Assembly (NCBI GenBank): GCA_036250225.1
Contig: JAPZLL010000007.1
Span: 186,001 to 250,000 of the forward strand
Reading direction: 5' to 3'
DNA: 64,000 bases
Origin: Cercophora sp. LCS_1
Taxonomy: Eukaryota; Ascomycota; Sordariomycetes; Sordariales; Lasiosphaeriaceae
Made by a program: the position numbers and the translations under genes. Shown here one piece after another: positions 1-12,359 of this stretch. Below the pieces are notes generated by a model. It was not told where the DNA came from, searched no databases, and saw only the letters and a program-made list of their open reading frames with translations. Each line of letters starts with the position of its first letter. Positions within the stretch are counted from its first letter, which is position 1.

Positions 1-642
1 TTACATCTACTGTCATCGCGAGGATGGTCTCCCTCGTGCACGACCCACGCAACGAACCCCTTACACGACTGACGGTTGACCGCCTCGGCAACGTAGTAAG
101 CGGAAGAGGCATCAACTACATCAATGTCGACATGCCTACCCTCAAGGCCGCCTGTGTGGCGTCGCTCAAGGCAGGCTATCCTGTCTTTTTCGGCTCGGAC
201 GTTGGCAAGTTCAGCAACAGTTCGTCGGGCATCATGGATCTGAACCTGATCGACTACGAGTTGGGCTTCAGCGTGTCCCTCCTTGGCATGGACAAGGCGG
301 CGAGGCTGAGGACCGGTGAGTCCCAGATGACTCACGCTATGGTTTTGACGGCGGTGCATGTCGATGAGACCACCAAGAAGCCCGTTAGATGGCGTGTGCA
401 GAACTCTTGGTATGTCACCTTCTCTCATGCCTCCAATTTCTTTCTCTCGGATACTGACATGATGACCCAGGGGAACATCTGCCGGTACTGATGGCTGGTT
501 TGTCATGAGTGATGATTGGATGACCGAGTTTGTCTACCAGGCCGTGGTTGATCCCAAGTTTTTGAGCAAGGAGGTGCAGGATGTTCTTAGCAAGGAGCCT
601 CTTGTCCTCCCTCTTTGGGACCCTCTGGGCTCTCTTGCTTGA
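1..642 (+). CDS. LAP3: Bleomycin hydrolase-type cysteine protease (peptidase C1B), 3' part
   Basis: Partial gene that enters from the left edge; the first complete codon is at position 3. Exons are 1-409 and 471-642, with a 61-bp intron at 410-470 (donor GTATGT, branch CTGAC, acceptor CCCAG). The joined frame gives the papain-fold C1B hallmarks: the catalytic His in MTHAMVL, and the catalytic Asn in QNSWG, which the intron splits inside the Trp codon. It then runs to DGWFVMSDDW and ends LPLWDPLGSLA. In yeast Blh1/Gal6 and human BLMH this C-terminal arm reaches into the active site of a self-compartmentalised hexamer, and the gene ends where that family ends. The enzyme is a cytosolic aminopeptidase that inactivates bleomycin and homocysteine thiolactone in characterised members. 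The catalytic Cys lies outside the window. The family assignment is confident; the symbol follows yeast usage. Confidence 0.9.
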
Positions 643-3600
643 GTTGGTGTTGTGTGTCACCCCGAGAAGGCTCGAGGAACGAGTTCTCAGCGGAGGACGG
701 TTTATATGGCGTTTCATTTGGGCGAATACCATTTTCTTTGTGAGAGCTGTGTTTATGTCTCAGTTATACGTATATTTGGGAGCAACGTGTTTCTGGAATT
801 TGATACGTATAGCGCAAAGTCGGTGACAACAAGGCTGTCTGCGCTGTGGAACCCTTCCAGTTTGATAGCCGTGATCATTCCTTTGATATTCCCTTCCACA
901 AAACACAAAGCTCCGTCCTTACGGTTGAATTGCGCCGAGCACTAGACTAGTTTCCCCTATTTATCATCTGATGCAAAGGCGCATAGTTGTGAGACCGAGC
1001 CTTGTCGTCCATCAGTATGATCAGAAGCAAAACCGCTTGGAACAACAATTCTGAGGGGTCATCAGAGGTACCCACCAGGGAACCACATCGATCTGGCTTC
1101 TGCCTTTTGGACATCCAAGTTACAACACCCGCTCATATCTAAATTCTAGTACTTCGAAGCGAGGTACCAAATTCCAGGGAGCCTAGGACAAGGCTACGAT
1201 CGTATCACAGTTTACACCTTTGAAACCCAGAAAAAACAATCGGAGTCATCTCCGCAACGGTCTCAGCCATACTGACCCTATCGGGAAGCCCCGTGCCCTG
1301 TGGTGGTCCTGACATAGGATGGGGTGAGGTACCTACTCAATAGACAAGCTCATCTGCGTATCACCTACCCCCCCCAAAATCGGTGGAATTGCACATCCTA
1401 ACTGGCTTCTTGTTCGCAACCCGACTCATTGGACAATCACAAGCTAAACTTCTTCATTCATACATTGGTCCCCAGAAAATCCAACATCAAATCATCAGAC
1501 CCCGCCGCGAGGAACCTCAGGGTGCCGTTGGGGAATGTAGGGTACCGCCCGGGACACCATGATGGGTACCTCAACCTAAAATTCCTCTCACAGCTTTCAC
1601 GTGGTATGTGGTCTGTCAAGCAGAGAAGGGGACGACGGGAAAGGGTAGGTAGAAGGGAACAACCGCGATAATTGTGGAGCACACACACACGCGCGCGCAA
1701 TACCTTACCAGGCAGGCAGGCAGGCTTACCAATCGGAGTCGTGTTGGTTTTTCGTGTGGCCCCGTTTAAGATGATACGATTCGTTGAAAGATGAGGCCAG
1801 GGAAGAAAGGGAGGGTGTGTGGGTTGGGAGGGAAGGCAACTGGTGGTGGTGGGAGGGATGACGACTGGCTGGAGAGGCCAGCCGGAAAGGCAGATATTGG
1901 GTTTGGGTAGGTATATGTGTCGATGCCCAATCCAAATTTGGCAGCGTACCGATTAGCAGCAAGTAACACGCGAATTGCAACGCACCGCGACGGGGAACCG
2001 CGACCGGGACGGATGTGCAGGCGGGATGAGCCATTCCCGTCATGATTGGGAGCGAGTGGAAGATAGTTTTTTTTTTTTTTTGGGAATGGGGAACGGTGGG
2101 AGGCACATAGGTGATTGGGAAGATGGTGGATTGTTTTTGTTTGTGGGATCGGAGGAATACCTATGGGGAGTGATGACAGGTAGAGAGGAGTTGGGATGTG
2201 GTGCAACGGTCATGGCCCATCCATGGTTGTCACCGGGTAAGGAGAAGGAAGGACGGAATCAAGGTGAGGTGTGTTGGGGGCCATCTGAGCGAACTGCCGT
2301 GTCCGTGGTCAACGAGAGTTTGGTTGGGTGTTTTTGGCCTCGTGACCCGATGCAGCAAGCAGATGCTGCTGATGGCCACCGGCGAGCCAAAATAGGTTTG
2401 TTTTGCCTCCCTCTCCCCTCTCCCCTCTCTGTGCAAAATGCAGGAGCGTCGGTTGAGAGGAATTTCCAAATGGCCGTCATGTCGTGGCATCGGGTTTTTG
2501 GGAGCACAGCGCTCTGCGAGTGCTCTTTGCCTCTCGATGGCTTGGGCCCCACCAGTAATGCAAGGCCAAGTTCAGGGTCCAAGCTTCCCCAATATGTCAT
2601 GGCCCACCGAGGATGGCAACAGGGACACTTGTAATATAGGTTACGGTGATTGTCGGTGAGGATCTCTCCTCTTGAGATCGTATTCGTAATTTGAACGTCA
2701 TAACAACTGACCCGTTGTGTTTTTCCTCTTCTATCTGTCCCAAAGGAGACGTTAAAAAATGTTGCGAAGAAAGGCATCGGCGTCAAGGCTGTGCGTCCTA
2801 GGCGAAACAAAAAACGTTCTTCCCGCAGCACCGGTGACTTTTAGCTCTCGGCTAACATCATCGACGCCGACGCCTGCTGTAGTGTCCCTCAGCTAGACGC
2901 CGGGACAATGCTCAAGAACGAGCAAGCTTCGTTCCGGGAAGCTAAATTGGGAAATCAACCAGAGCTAGAGAAGCACGTACGATGCACAGCTTTCGCGGCC
3001 GAGTTGCCTCTGCTGATCAGGGTAGCTCGGTCAGAAAATGGGTGTGACAGGCCGAGTTGCCGTCCAAGACTCTCCAAGGTCAGGGAAGGTCTGTCGGGCA
3101 AGGTGGGGTTACGTGACCGGGATGATGCGAAGTGGAAGGACGAGAGGGACGACATCAGCCAGAGACGCCACCCTCTCCTTGAGCAGACGACGGCCATCAT
3201 CGACATGCATCGCGAGTAATAGAGCGGGGGGGGAGGCGGCACAGCCATCATGATCATGAGTGCCATGACGAGCCTTTGCGCACTCTTCCCATTTGACCGC
3301 ACCTACAGAAAGCTACCTCTCTTCTCTCACCGTCCTTGCATTCCTCACGCTCTCGGCCCAATCCAGTCGGGCATTGCCTTTGGCTTCTTCCATCCGCTCC
3401 ATAAGCTGCATCGGCACAGGGCGAAGAAGCAGGGAACGGTGCGCGCAGAGAAGCAGCCCAGAGAGCGACCTCGCACACCCCCTGTCGTTTCTGCCCTGTG
3501 CTCCCGTCTTCTGTAACCCCGCCATTCCGCTCACTCCTCCCTTCTTCTCTCCCGTTGGACCCCGCCTTGCCCTCGACCGAGGGGAGGGAGACCTCCCTCG

Positions 3601-3870
3601 ACGCACACTCCCCTCCTTCTCAAGACCGAAGGTCTGGGAAAACTCAATCCTCCTCTCCCGCTTGGAACTAACGCCGTCGTTTCTCCTGTTCCTGGAGTCG
3701 CATCATCGCGGGGGGCGACTATCGGCCGACGCCCAACGACCAACGACACCAAGGCTGGCTGTCCTCTTGGAGTGACTCACGGGGCAGCCCCTCGCTTCTT
3801 TATCCCTTCCGTCATCTTACCATTTTCTGCTGAGCACAATCCCGCCCGGCGCAACGAGCACTCGGCAACA
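643..3870. other. Intergenic region, no convincing gene
   Basis: About 3.2 kb between the protease terminator side and the DUF8035-type gene. It holds a run of GGCA units near 1708-1724, a T-tract at about 2068-2082 and pyrimidine-rich stretches close to 3870. The longest open frame (1975-2634, 219 codons) is interrupted by low-complexity sequence and resembles no protein I know. Part of the region is presumably the long 5' flank or leader of the downstream gene. Confidence 0.5.
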
Positions 3871-6800
3871 ATGGCGGATCAGGAGAGATATGTCTACACG
3901 ACGGCGCCAGGACGGCGAACCTCACCGCCGCTTTATAATCCCGCGCGCTCCTCCATGCCCGTCACCAGCGTTGCCTACACCAACGCGCTATACGGAGGGG
4001 GAGGCAATATCCACGACATGACTGCCTCGCACCACGAGCCCCTCATCTCCCGACCGGCGGCCGATTATCGTCGCGACCCCGCGCCGCCTGTCACCACCAC
4101 AACCTATGCGGTCAGAAAGGAGCCGCTGGGGAGAAGCACCAGTGTTAGAGGCGAGGGAGATCGCAGTCACCGGCCACAAGGCGCCGACGTCTCGTCGAAG
4201 CGACCCATCATCGTCACAACCAAGCACGCGGACAACGGGCGCCCTCCTAGCAGCGTCAGGTCGGGAAGCCCGACACGGGATCCCTACCGATCGAGCGACG
4301 AGGGTCAGTACTATGCGCTGCCTGCTTCCTCCATCCCTCGCAGCCGCGGCCATGGCTCCGCCCCATACAGCACCAGTATCGACAACGACGAGTATCGCCG
4401 CCTCAAGGAGCGCACTGAACAAGATCGACTAATCAGCCCGCGAACTGCCGAAACATTTCGTTCAACGCGCCCGACGGTCATGTACCCAACTCAACACCGC
4501 ACCGAGTTCAACGAGGAGGGATACGAGTACACTAAGCCGGGCGAGCTGGCAAGATACGACCTCGACAGCCAGCAACAGGCTCCCCGAAGAAGCCGCCGCG
4601 AGAGTGTCGACCGCTATTACCGGCCGACTGTCAGCGTGACAACCGACTTTGGGGCCCGGCCGTACGAACAGAATGAGCGGCGCCAGCGTGGCCCGCCCCC
4701 GACAACATGGGGCCTAGACAAAGTGAACCGCACGGCCGCCGGCGGTATCTATGATGGTGCTGGTGGTCGCATGCCCGTGCCACCGGCTGCGCCGCTGCCA
4801 CCTGATCTGGCCCGCCGTCACGGTCAAGCTAATCCTGGAAGCCCCGAGCGCCGGTCTGCGTCCCGCACGCGACCCATTTCCCTGATTCAAGACGTACCCT
4901 CTCGCCCGGCCCATCACGACGACTACTACACCAGCCGGGACGACGACCACATTCGACGAGAACTTCGAGAGCTGCGTGAGCGTGAACGTGAGCGAGAGTT
5001 AGAGCGGGAGCGGGAGCGTGAACAACGAGATAGGGAACGAAATTTTGAGGATGGTGCCGTTACGGCCCGTGGCTTTGGAATCAAGGTCGATCCTCCCCCG
5101 GCAGAGGACCACCGACGTCGTTACGATGAGTCTCGCGAACGACGAGACCACCGCAAGGATTTTGTCGACGTTGACCGGGTTTATGACGACTTGGATATTG
5201 CGTCGAGATATGAGCCCGACCGGAGGGTCCATCGTGACCGTGATGACCGCGATGATCGAGATCGAGATCGAGACCGGGTCAGGGGTCGGGACCGAGACTA
5301 TGGGCGCGATAGATCCCGGGGTCGTGATCACGACGTCTGGGTGCACGACGAATTCAGTCGTGAACGGCCCGAGGCAAAAGGCAAAGAAGTCGCCAGTCCC
5401 GAGGATGAACCCGAGGGAAGAAAAGAGAAGACGCGCGATAAGCTTGCGGCTGGGATTGGTATAGCCGCCGCCTCCCTCGGCCTGAAACCTGCCCTCAAGG
5501 GTGACAGGGAAGATAAGGACACCCCCTCATCATCGAGGCATCGCAGAGAGAGGGAGACCGACCGGGCTGGGAGTGATGAAGAGTCTCGACCTCGACCTCC
5601 CCGGAAAGAGCCTCTGCTTGATGACGAAGAGTTTGAGATCATTGAACACCCCAAGGACCCCAACCGGGACCGAGGGGCGAAGAGTGAAGCCTCAGCAGCC
5701 AGGACAGACCCCCGGGACCGTCCTGATGTGGGCCGAGATAACGGCGATGCGCGTCGTGACCAATCGTCCTCACCAGACGACGGGAAACCGGCAGTCCGTC
5801 GGCGCCACCGCGCTTCTTCTGCCTTCAACCCTAATGATACCGCCAGCCTAGAGGCCCTGAAAGCCCAACTGGCAGCCGTTGAGGAAAGGGAACGGGAGAA
5901 GGCCATCCCCACAGTCAAGGAACCTTCTCCCGAGCGCAAGCCCCAAGCACTCGAGGTTCCCGAAGCAGACGTTGACGTTGCGTCTGTTGCCTCGTCGGCA
6001 AAGGACGAGTCGAGGGGCCGGGAGCTGGCAGCGTCGCGAGAGGAGAAGCAAGTGCGTGTTGTGTCTCCGCCGAGGGACAAGGAGGAGAAGAAGCCCATCA
6101 AAGGCATTCTCAAGCAGCCTAAGCAACAGTTCCCCGAGGAGCCCAACCCAATCAGGGAAGGGGTGGCACCGCACAAGGACGACAAGACCAAGACCGACGT
6201 GCCGGCGGGAGCCCGGTGGACCAAGATCAGTCGCAAGATGGTCAACCCTGAGGCCCTGACGATTGGCAAGGAGCGGTTCGAAGTCCGCGACGATTTTGTG
6301 ATTGTGCTCCGTGTGTTGAGCAAGGAGGAGATTCAAGGATATGCTGCCGCAACGGCACAGCTGAGAGGTGGGTTGCACATTTCCCGTTTTCCTTCGTGAT
6401 TCGTCGTCCTTTTGAGTTGCCTCACGCCTGCTCGCCGTTCCCGCCTGCGCCCGCCCATCCATCGCCCCATCACCCATCACCCATAGCACATGACGCCCAC
6501 ACGATGCTCAACCCTGTGCATGCGCCCCGTTCCGACCGAGTCGCCAGTGTGTTCTCGCCTGTGCTCGTACCCGTGCCCGTGCCCGCCTCGCCCTCGTTCG
6601 CTTCGCTTCGCCTTGCCCCGTCCTTGACCATCGCCGTCGCCGTCGCCGTCGCCGTCGTCTCCTTGTTTCGTCTCACGTGGCTCCCGATCCCGATGCAGCC
6701 ACGGCCAGGCCGTGCTCGCCAGTCCCCGTGTCCTTCTCATTTGGTTTACTGTTCTTTTGTGTTCCTTCAACGAGTCGGGAAGCGCGGAAATGCTGACAAC

Positions 6801-7067
6801 CCACCAGAGCGCAGACGCAAGGAGCATGAACGGGAACAGAAAGAGCCCAAGGAGCTCGAGTACGACCCGGACGAGACAGAGGAGCGGAGGAGGCAACACC
6901 GCCAGCACAGGATTGACGGTGATGACGACAGGAGGGAGAGACATCGTCGACGGGACGACGAGGAGGAATACCGGCGCCGGGGCGAGTACCACCAAAGCCA
7001 CGGGCACCGATCATCGCATCGTGAGCGGGGCCGGGACCGGGACGTGGTGTACACTGAAGGCCCATGA
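3871..7067 (+). CDS. Large charged protein, fungal DUF8035 type
   Basis: Two exons, 3871-6367 and 6808-7067, give 918 aa. The start at 3871 (CAACAATGGC, MADQERYVYTT) is preferred because the upstream in-frame sequence looks like a leader. Residues 1-350 are Ser/Pro/Tyr-rich and disordered. Residues about 360-400 form an extremely Arg/Glu-rich helix (RELRERERERELER...), and residues 450-490 are an Arg/Asp repeat tract. A globular segment at about 805-832 (RWTKISRKMVNPEALTIGKE, then RFEVRDDFVIVLRVLSKEEI) resembles the C-terminal domain that fungal annotations call DUF8035. The second exon adds a short, very basic and acidic tail ending VVYTEGP. The 440-bp intron is long for this genome. Function unknown; the RD/RE tracts recall nuclear RNA-processing proteins, but that is inference only. 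Confidence 0.8.
6368..6807 (+). other. Unusually long (440 bp) intron of the DUF8035-type gene
   Basis: The donor is GTGGGT at 6368 and the acceptor CCACCAG ends at 6807, preceded by the branch-like CTGACAAC at about 6792. Splicing joins G|AG and keeps the Arg-rich frame. The intron contains short tandem GCCCGT and GCCGTC units at about 6575-6660. Other introns here are mostly 48-66 bp. Confidence 0.75.
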
Positions 7068-7550
7068 TCATTATTAAGTTCATGGTGTAATGAGTCATGA
7101 TGTCATGTTGAAAGTGTATCACTGTATATATCTCGATTCTTTTCGTTGGTAGATTTGGGTACGGATGGGCGTGGAAGGGAATAGACGACGTGTCGGCGGT
7201 TTTGAGCCCGTATGGCGCACCCTCCCGGCTTCGTGTTGTATACAGTTTGCGCTTGGCCGGTGTCGTGATGCGGAAGCGGTGGAGCTAATCGACGCCATTA
7301 CTGTCAGATTCTCCAGATATCAACCGACATTTCCCCAACCGATTGTCGTGGGAGCGTTCCCGTTGGGACCATGGCAGTTCTGAGCGGTTCCGTGTCGGTC
7401 CATCGTTGGGATCAAGCGGGTATATAGTTGTGTCCTCGTCTCCCTGCGATCATCCATCCTTTTACGTTCCATCATCATCATCGACAAGTCTACGGACAAG
7501 TCTTCTTCTCATACCTTCCGCTACCACACACACTTATCAAGGCTAGCAAG
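7068..7550. promoter_or_regulatory. Intergenic and promoter region of the secreted-protein gene
   Basis: Separates the DUF8035-type gene from the secreted-protein gene. It has a TATA-like GGGTATATAG at about 7417-7426 and pyrimidine-rich sequence before the ATG at 7551. No ORF of interest. Confidence 0.45.
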
Positions 7551-8468
7551 ATGCTCGACAAAATGCTCCTCAACCTCCTCCTCGTCGGCCTCACAACCGC
7601 CATCCCCCTCCCCTCCCCCGCCAACAGCGCGCCCGCCTCCAACTCCGCCGCCGGCGAAGCCATCAACCTCACCCCCATCGTCGTCCCCTCCACCTCCACC
7701 TCCATCCCCTCCAACGACGACGACCTCTCAGCCGACCGCATCCCCTGGCCCGTCGTCGGCCTCCCCGGCCCCGTCCGCCCGGAAACCTTTGCCCCGCCTC
7801 CTCCCCCCCACAAATCAACAGGCGGCAAGTACCGTCCCCCGATCAACATCGACCGCTATCGCGACGAGACGGCGGCGTTCAACCGTCCCCTGGGCTGGAC
7901 GACCATCTCCCGCCCGTCGCTGGTCTCCAAGCTGGAGAAGATTGACGAAGTCGACGAATCCGCCCTTGCCAACCGTCGTCTTGGTCGTCGTCTCCGCTTC
8001 GCGAAGCGCGGCTCGAACGAGAAGGAGAAGGGACAGGTTAACGAATTCGGCATGGACCCCGCCAACCAGGTGCACAAGTATGGACCGGAGTATTGGGTGC
8101 TGACTAGGCCGTGGGAACGGGTTCAGGAGGCGTCCGTCGAGGCCAAGAGGGAGGGTGCGAGGTTGGCGGGTTTGCAGGAGGGGATCGTGATTCTGCCGCA
8201 TCCTATCGTTGAGGAGAAGGAGGTGGATTGTGAGAAGTTTGGGGCGTGTGATGTTGATGAGGATGAGGATGAGGATGAGGATGAAGAGTATGAGGGTGAT
8301 GAGCATCCGGGGTTGACGATGGAGCAGTGGGAGAAGATCTTTCTGACGGTCGCGGATCCTGATGAGAAGGAGGCGTTGAGGGTCATGTATCCGGAGTATT
8401 GGCAGGCTTTTGTGAGGGAGCAGTTGAGGATCAATATCAAGGAGGGTCCCGAGGGGAAGGACGAGTAG
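7551..8468 (+). CDS. Predicted secreted acidic protein, unknown function
   Basis: A single-exon frame of 305 aa. The chosen start (7551, AGCAAGATGCTC) puts a hydrophobic segment, MLLNLLLVGLTTAIP, at residues 5-19, which reads as a signal peptide. The next 60 residues are Ala/Ser/Pro/Thr-rich. A conserved-looking globular part follows, with YRPPINIDRYRDETAAFNRP at about residue 97 and VHKYGPEYWVLTRPWERV at about residue 177. Near residue 235 there is an Asp/Glu run encoded by a GATGAG microsatellite, then an acidic C-terminal region ending EGPEGKDE. Two Cys flank the acidic run (DCEKFGACD). A TATA-like element, GGGTATATAG, lies at about 7419. I do not recognise the family. Secretion is predicted from the N-terminus only. 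Confidence 0.7.
   Translation: MLDKMLLNLLLVGLTTAIPLPSPANSAPASNSAAGEAINLTPIVVPSTSTSIPSNDDDLSADRIPWPVVGLPGPVRPETFAPPPPPHKSTGGKYRPPINIDRYRDETAAFNRPLGWTTISRPSLVSKLEKIDEVDESALANRRLGRRLRFAKRGSNEKEKGQVNEFGMDPANQVHKYGPEYWVLTRPWERVQEASVEAKREGARLAGLQEGIVILPHPIVEEKEVDCEKFGACDVDEDEDEDEDEEYEGDEHPGLTMEQWEKIFLTVADPDEKEALRVMYPEYWQAFVREQLRINIKEGPEGKDE
8245..8290 (+). repeat. GATGAG hexanucleotide microsatellite inside the coding sequence
   Basis: About six near-perfect GATGAG units encode a (Asp-Glu)n tract in the secreted acidic protein. Unit-length changes keep the frame. Confidence 0.85.
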
Positions 8469-9597
8469 GGGGGTTTGATGGTGAGGACGAGTTGGATCGA
8501 TGGGATGATGGATGGATGATGGGGATGGGAAGTTGGATGTTGCGTGATGGGTTGATATTGTCTTGTTTCCTTGGGTCTTGGCTTTGAGGATCAGGAGTAA
8601 AGGGGTGGTGGGTTGGAGTTCAGGCTAACAAGCTGTTGGGAGTGATGGATGGGTTTGGACGTTGACTTGAGAGACTCCCAGGTCTCGATCTACCTCTCTA
8701 CTCTTGTGTTTTCTTGGGCACGATACCTGTTTGTTTGGATGTTGATGGATTGCCCCTTAGCACCTGATGGGTTGCTCTCTAGTGCTCGATAGGTCGTTGG
8801 GTAATGTCTCTGGCATAGTTTGTCTCGTTTCGTGGTGTGACTGAGTGAGGTGCGATGTCCAGCCATTGTTTAATCTGTGTTCCATCTGTTGTTGGCTACC
8901 AAGTAACTTGACGGGATGATCATCTGAAGTTGCAAGGCCATCTTCAACTGGTGATGATAAGAGCCTCGTTCCATCTTGACTCTCAAGAATTACATTAAAC
9001 ACCGTTGATGGTTTCCATTATGGCAACCCGCATACCACGGTGGGAATATTGTTGCTCAGCATCACACTATAATATCGGGGTATCATAAGGGTACTAAAAT
9101 AAAATCTATTTGGTGTTCCGTGTTGAGCTAGGATCTCCTCAAGGAGTAACCACTCCACTGGCGATGTCTTTTCCATGGAGGATTTATAACAGAAGACATC
9201 ATTCCTTCACAACAACACCCTTTCCACCTTGGACTGTAACCCCTAAAGCATCTCGCATCACCACAGCATCCGTGACAACAACAATGCATCGTCAGCCTAA
9301 CCGTACCCACAAGCTCATCTCCGATATCACTGCTGACTGTCATCCCAGGCACCAGCATAGCAACCCCAGACCAAGCAACACCGGACCGGACAAGCTTGCG
9401 AAAGTGCCCGTTGCCACCGGCCCGAGAAACGAACAAGCTGACAAAACCTCCCCAGACCGATTTGTCAAGATTGTGGCCACCACCCTTGGCGCTACTTGTT
9501 CGGCCCTCCATCACCGTCGGACCTCTCCAACAACAAACCCACGCGCACCACCAGATCCCTCATCGGTGCTGCTATCGTTACCCACAATAAGCCGACC

Positions 9598-9750
9598 CTA
9601 TTGCTGACACTCAGTGCTAACAAGGTGGCCACATTTTGGCCAGGTATGTCCGTAGCCACACCGACGACAAGCAAAGCAGTCAGCACTCAAATCGCCAACA
9701 GTCCGATCTCGAGCAAACTTGTCAAACCAGGCCCATCCCGGTCCATCCCT
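9598..9750 (-). other. Possible small Cys-rich (zinc-knuckle-like) exon or relic
   Basis: On the minus strand, the frame ending in TAG at 9598-9600 reads WFDKFARDRTVGDLSADC, followed by CRRCGYGHTWPKC and a final VSTECQQ. The spacing Cys-x2-Cys-x3-His-x4-Cys is one residue short of the classic CCHC zinc knuckle. The frame is closed by a TGA shortly upstream of 9750, so it could only be the last exon of a gene, or a decayed remnant. No upstream exon could be assigned. Low confidence. Confidence 0.2.
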
Positions 9751-10133
9751 CCATCAAGCACGTGGTTTCTCCCGACGACGGCCCAACCTCCTTCCAGAAG
9801 CAGATGCAGAAGCAGAAACGAACACGATGACGAACAACGGAACAATCCATGCTTGCCAAAACAAAATGCGTGCAACATGCCTCTCTCAAACCAAAATGGT
9901 ATCACCTTTTCCCAGGTAAGCAACGGAGCGTAGAAACGAACGACCGATCGCGACGTACTTCAACCATCCTCTCGATCTGGAACATTTCCCGCTCCTTATA
10001 TTCCCCCATCGACCGACCAACCAACCAGCCTTGCTGAACAACATCCAACACAACCCCTGACATCACATCACATTACATACGGCAAGCAGCAGTATATATA
10101 TATGCCCGTACGTCTCTCATGTTGTGGTCCCCC

Positions 10134-10134
<1 letters not shown>

Positions 10135-10185
<51 letters not shown>
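10135..10185. repeat. AC dinucleotide microsatellite
   Basis: An uninterrupted (AC)n tract of 51 bp in non-coding DNA, preceded at 10093-10102 by a short TATATATATA run. Confidence 0.95.
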
Positions 10186-10186
<1 letters not shown>

Positions 10187-12338
10187 CACCAGCACATAAA
10201 CAAAAGCGGCTCTGCCATGGCGCCTGCAATCCATCGTTCCAGGATCGGGGTCTGTCAAACAGATCCCCTACACATTCCCCTGTTTGCTATTCATCCAGAG
10301 TCTGTTTGGATTCCAGACCGACGGAGGAGCCATGCTTTGCAAGAATAAGACATTGATCGCGTGACCCGACTCGTCACAAACAAGACTTCGCAGTAGACAG
10401 TGCATACGGACATTACCGATTCACCGACTCCCACTCCCAATGGGGAAACCATCCAGACGATCGTCTCCAATATCCAAGTGAAACATTTTGCGCGCAAGAA
10501 GGTTTTCACATCAGCCAGAACGCACCCACGGCCAGGGAGACGGACGGACAGGCACCCAGCCGCCTCCTCGGTACTTCAGACAGTCATGGTTCACTCTCAT
10601 GGGCAAAAAAGAAAAAAAAAAAAAAAGCGAATGTCTCAGCACACGAGCCCCTTTCTAGCTCGTCATCTGTAGACTGAGACTCAACAACGTCAGGTGGCGT
10701 CAACAATATCCCAACCGCCTCCATGTTTGGAGTTTGGAGAAACGATGGTCAGCTCGTGTCACATTGGCGCGGCGATCCCCGCGACACGACATCCCACCAA
10801 GGGGTTGACAAAAAGACAAAAAAGGCGAGCTGAAGTGAGGACACTCTGGTGTTTCCTTTTGAGTGGGTTGCACATTGTGGTTTTTTTCTTCTTCGGGGGC
10901 CCTTTCCCCCCCCCCCTTTCTTTACTTCCCTTTCCTATCAAGGTAGAACTGGATGGATCCCAACAAATGTTCGTCCGGTGAGTGAGTGTGTGTCACATTG
11001 CTGCCAACATTCGGAGCGACTGCGTAGAGAGGGAGGTCACCGCTCATCTGTCGACCGCCTCAAAGATAGCAATCCTGCCGGATACCGACAGCAGCCCGTG
11101 GTCGCTTGGTTCGTTGTTGATATGGCCCACCGCACGAACAAGTCCACTGTGGCCGTTCTGATTGGATCGCGGTCTCCAAGCCACGCACACGGGAACGTGC
11201 CGTTTCGCTTGCACCCCGGCCACTCAGGAACGGACAGCCAAGTTCGTCAAGTGTGTGCGTGCAGTGTAGTGTTGCGGGCATCGGATCGAGGGAGAAGCAT
11301 CTATTCTTCAACCACGTGTAGTCCATCATGTAATATCTTCTGTTGACGGACTGCCAGGTGCTTTGCCTCCAGGTTGAGCGTCTTCGTCGAACGCGATGCC
11401 CACGCGCAGCTTGCTTGCTTGCAAGTTACAACCCCCTTCGCAATGCATAAAGAGGCGGCAGAAAACAACATGTCGGTACCCAAGTACCGGATATATTGGT
11501 TGGAGTATCCCGCCGCCGCCGCGGCGCGCCCAACAGCCCAGCCGAATGTTGCTTGGCTTGATCTTGGGGGATGTGGCACCAAGCAGAAATCAATGCCCTT
11601 GCCCGCTGCCGGCCGGGAACCCTTGGCGGCGCCGTATGTATAGACAAGGGGTTGATGCTTAAGCTCTCTTTTGGGGGAGGTTGGGGTGGTTTGCGTCGGG
11701 GATCAGGGGATTGTGCAGCACCGCTTCCCATCCTCCAAATCCCTGAACAAGCCAGCCGTGCACGACGAACCAGGTCTGCTGTCGCGCGCCTGGCCTGGCC
11801 GTTCCGTAAGGCTGGGATAACAGCACTGCACTCCGTGGAACACCCCCATCGGGAGTCCCTGGGCGACCAGCGAAACAAGACGAGATGGAAGCCGCATTGA
11901 GGGCCGGCCATCCGTCGAACGAACGAGCGAGACGCCAGACGGATGACGCGCGCCGTACTTGGGTATCTATTACTTGCAGCAGCCAACCCGGATCGCATTG
12001 CGCGACGGCGCTCGCGTGCGGCAGGGAGCAGCGACGGCCATCGTAACGTTGACACGGCCGAGTCCCTTCACCTTGGAAGTTGGGGCGCCAGGGAACCGGA
12101 TGCCACTTTGGGCTGTCGGTCAAACAGACGGAAATTGGCGATGCTCGGCCGAGGGGACTGCTGAAAACGCGCTGACCTGACGGGACCCGCCATGAATATA
12201 GGACCCGCTGCTTTATTGCGGAAACCACGCGTCCATCGGTAGTGTTCATAGTGCGGTCACGGAACGCTATCAGCAGCACGCAGCACGCAGCATTCCGATT
12301 AAGCAGCAGTTTCTTCAACAAACTCATTTATCCGGACG

Positions 12339-12359
12339 GCTGCTGCTGCTGCTGCTGCT
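12339..12359. repeat. CTG trinucleotide run
   Basis: Six to seven CTG units in the gene-poor region, with no convincing ORF across it. Confidence 0.8.

Noticed and set aside
1975..2634. 219-codon plus-strand ORF
   Set aside because: It crosses a T-tract encoding a run of Phe, has random composition, and frames on the other strand are equally open.
5328..6323. 331-codon minus-strand ORF opposite the DUF8035-type gene
   Set aside because: It is antisense to a well-supported exon; its Ser/Arg-rich composition mirrors the charged repeats of the sense strand.
10135..10185. AC repeat as a possible CRISPR or satellite array
   Set aside because: It is a simple dinucleotide microsatellite without spacers.
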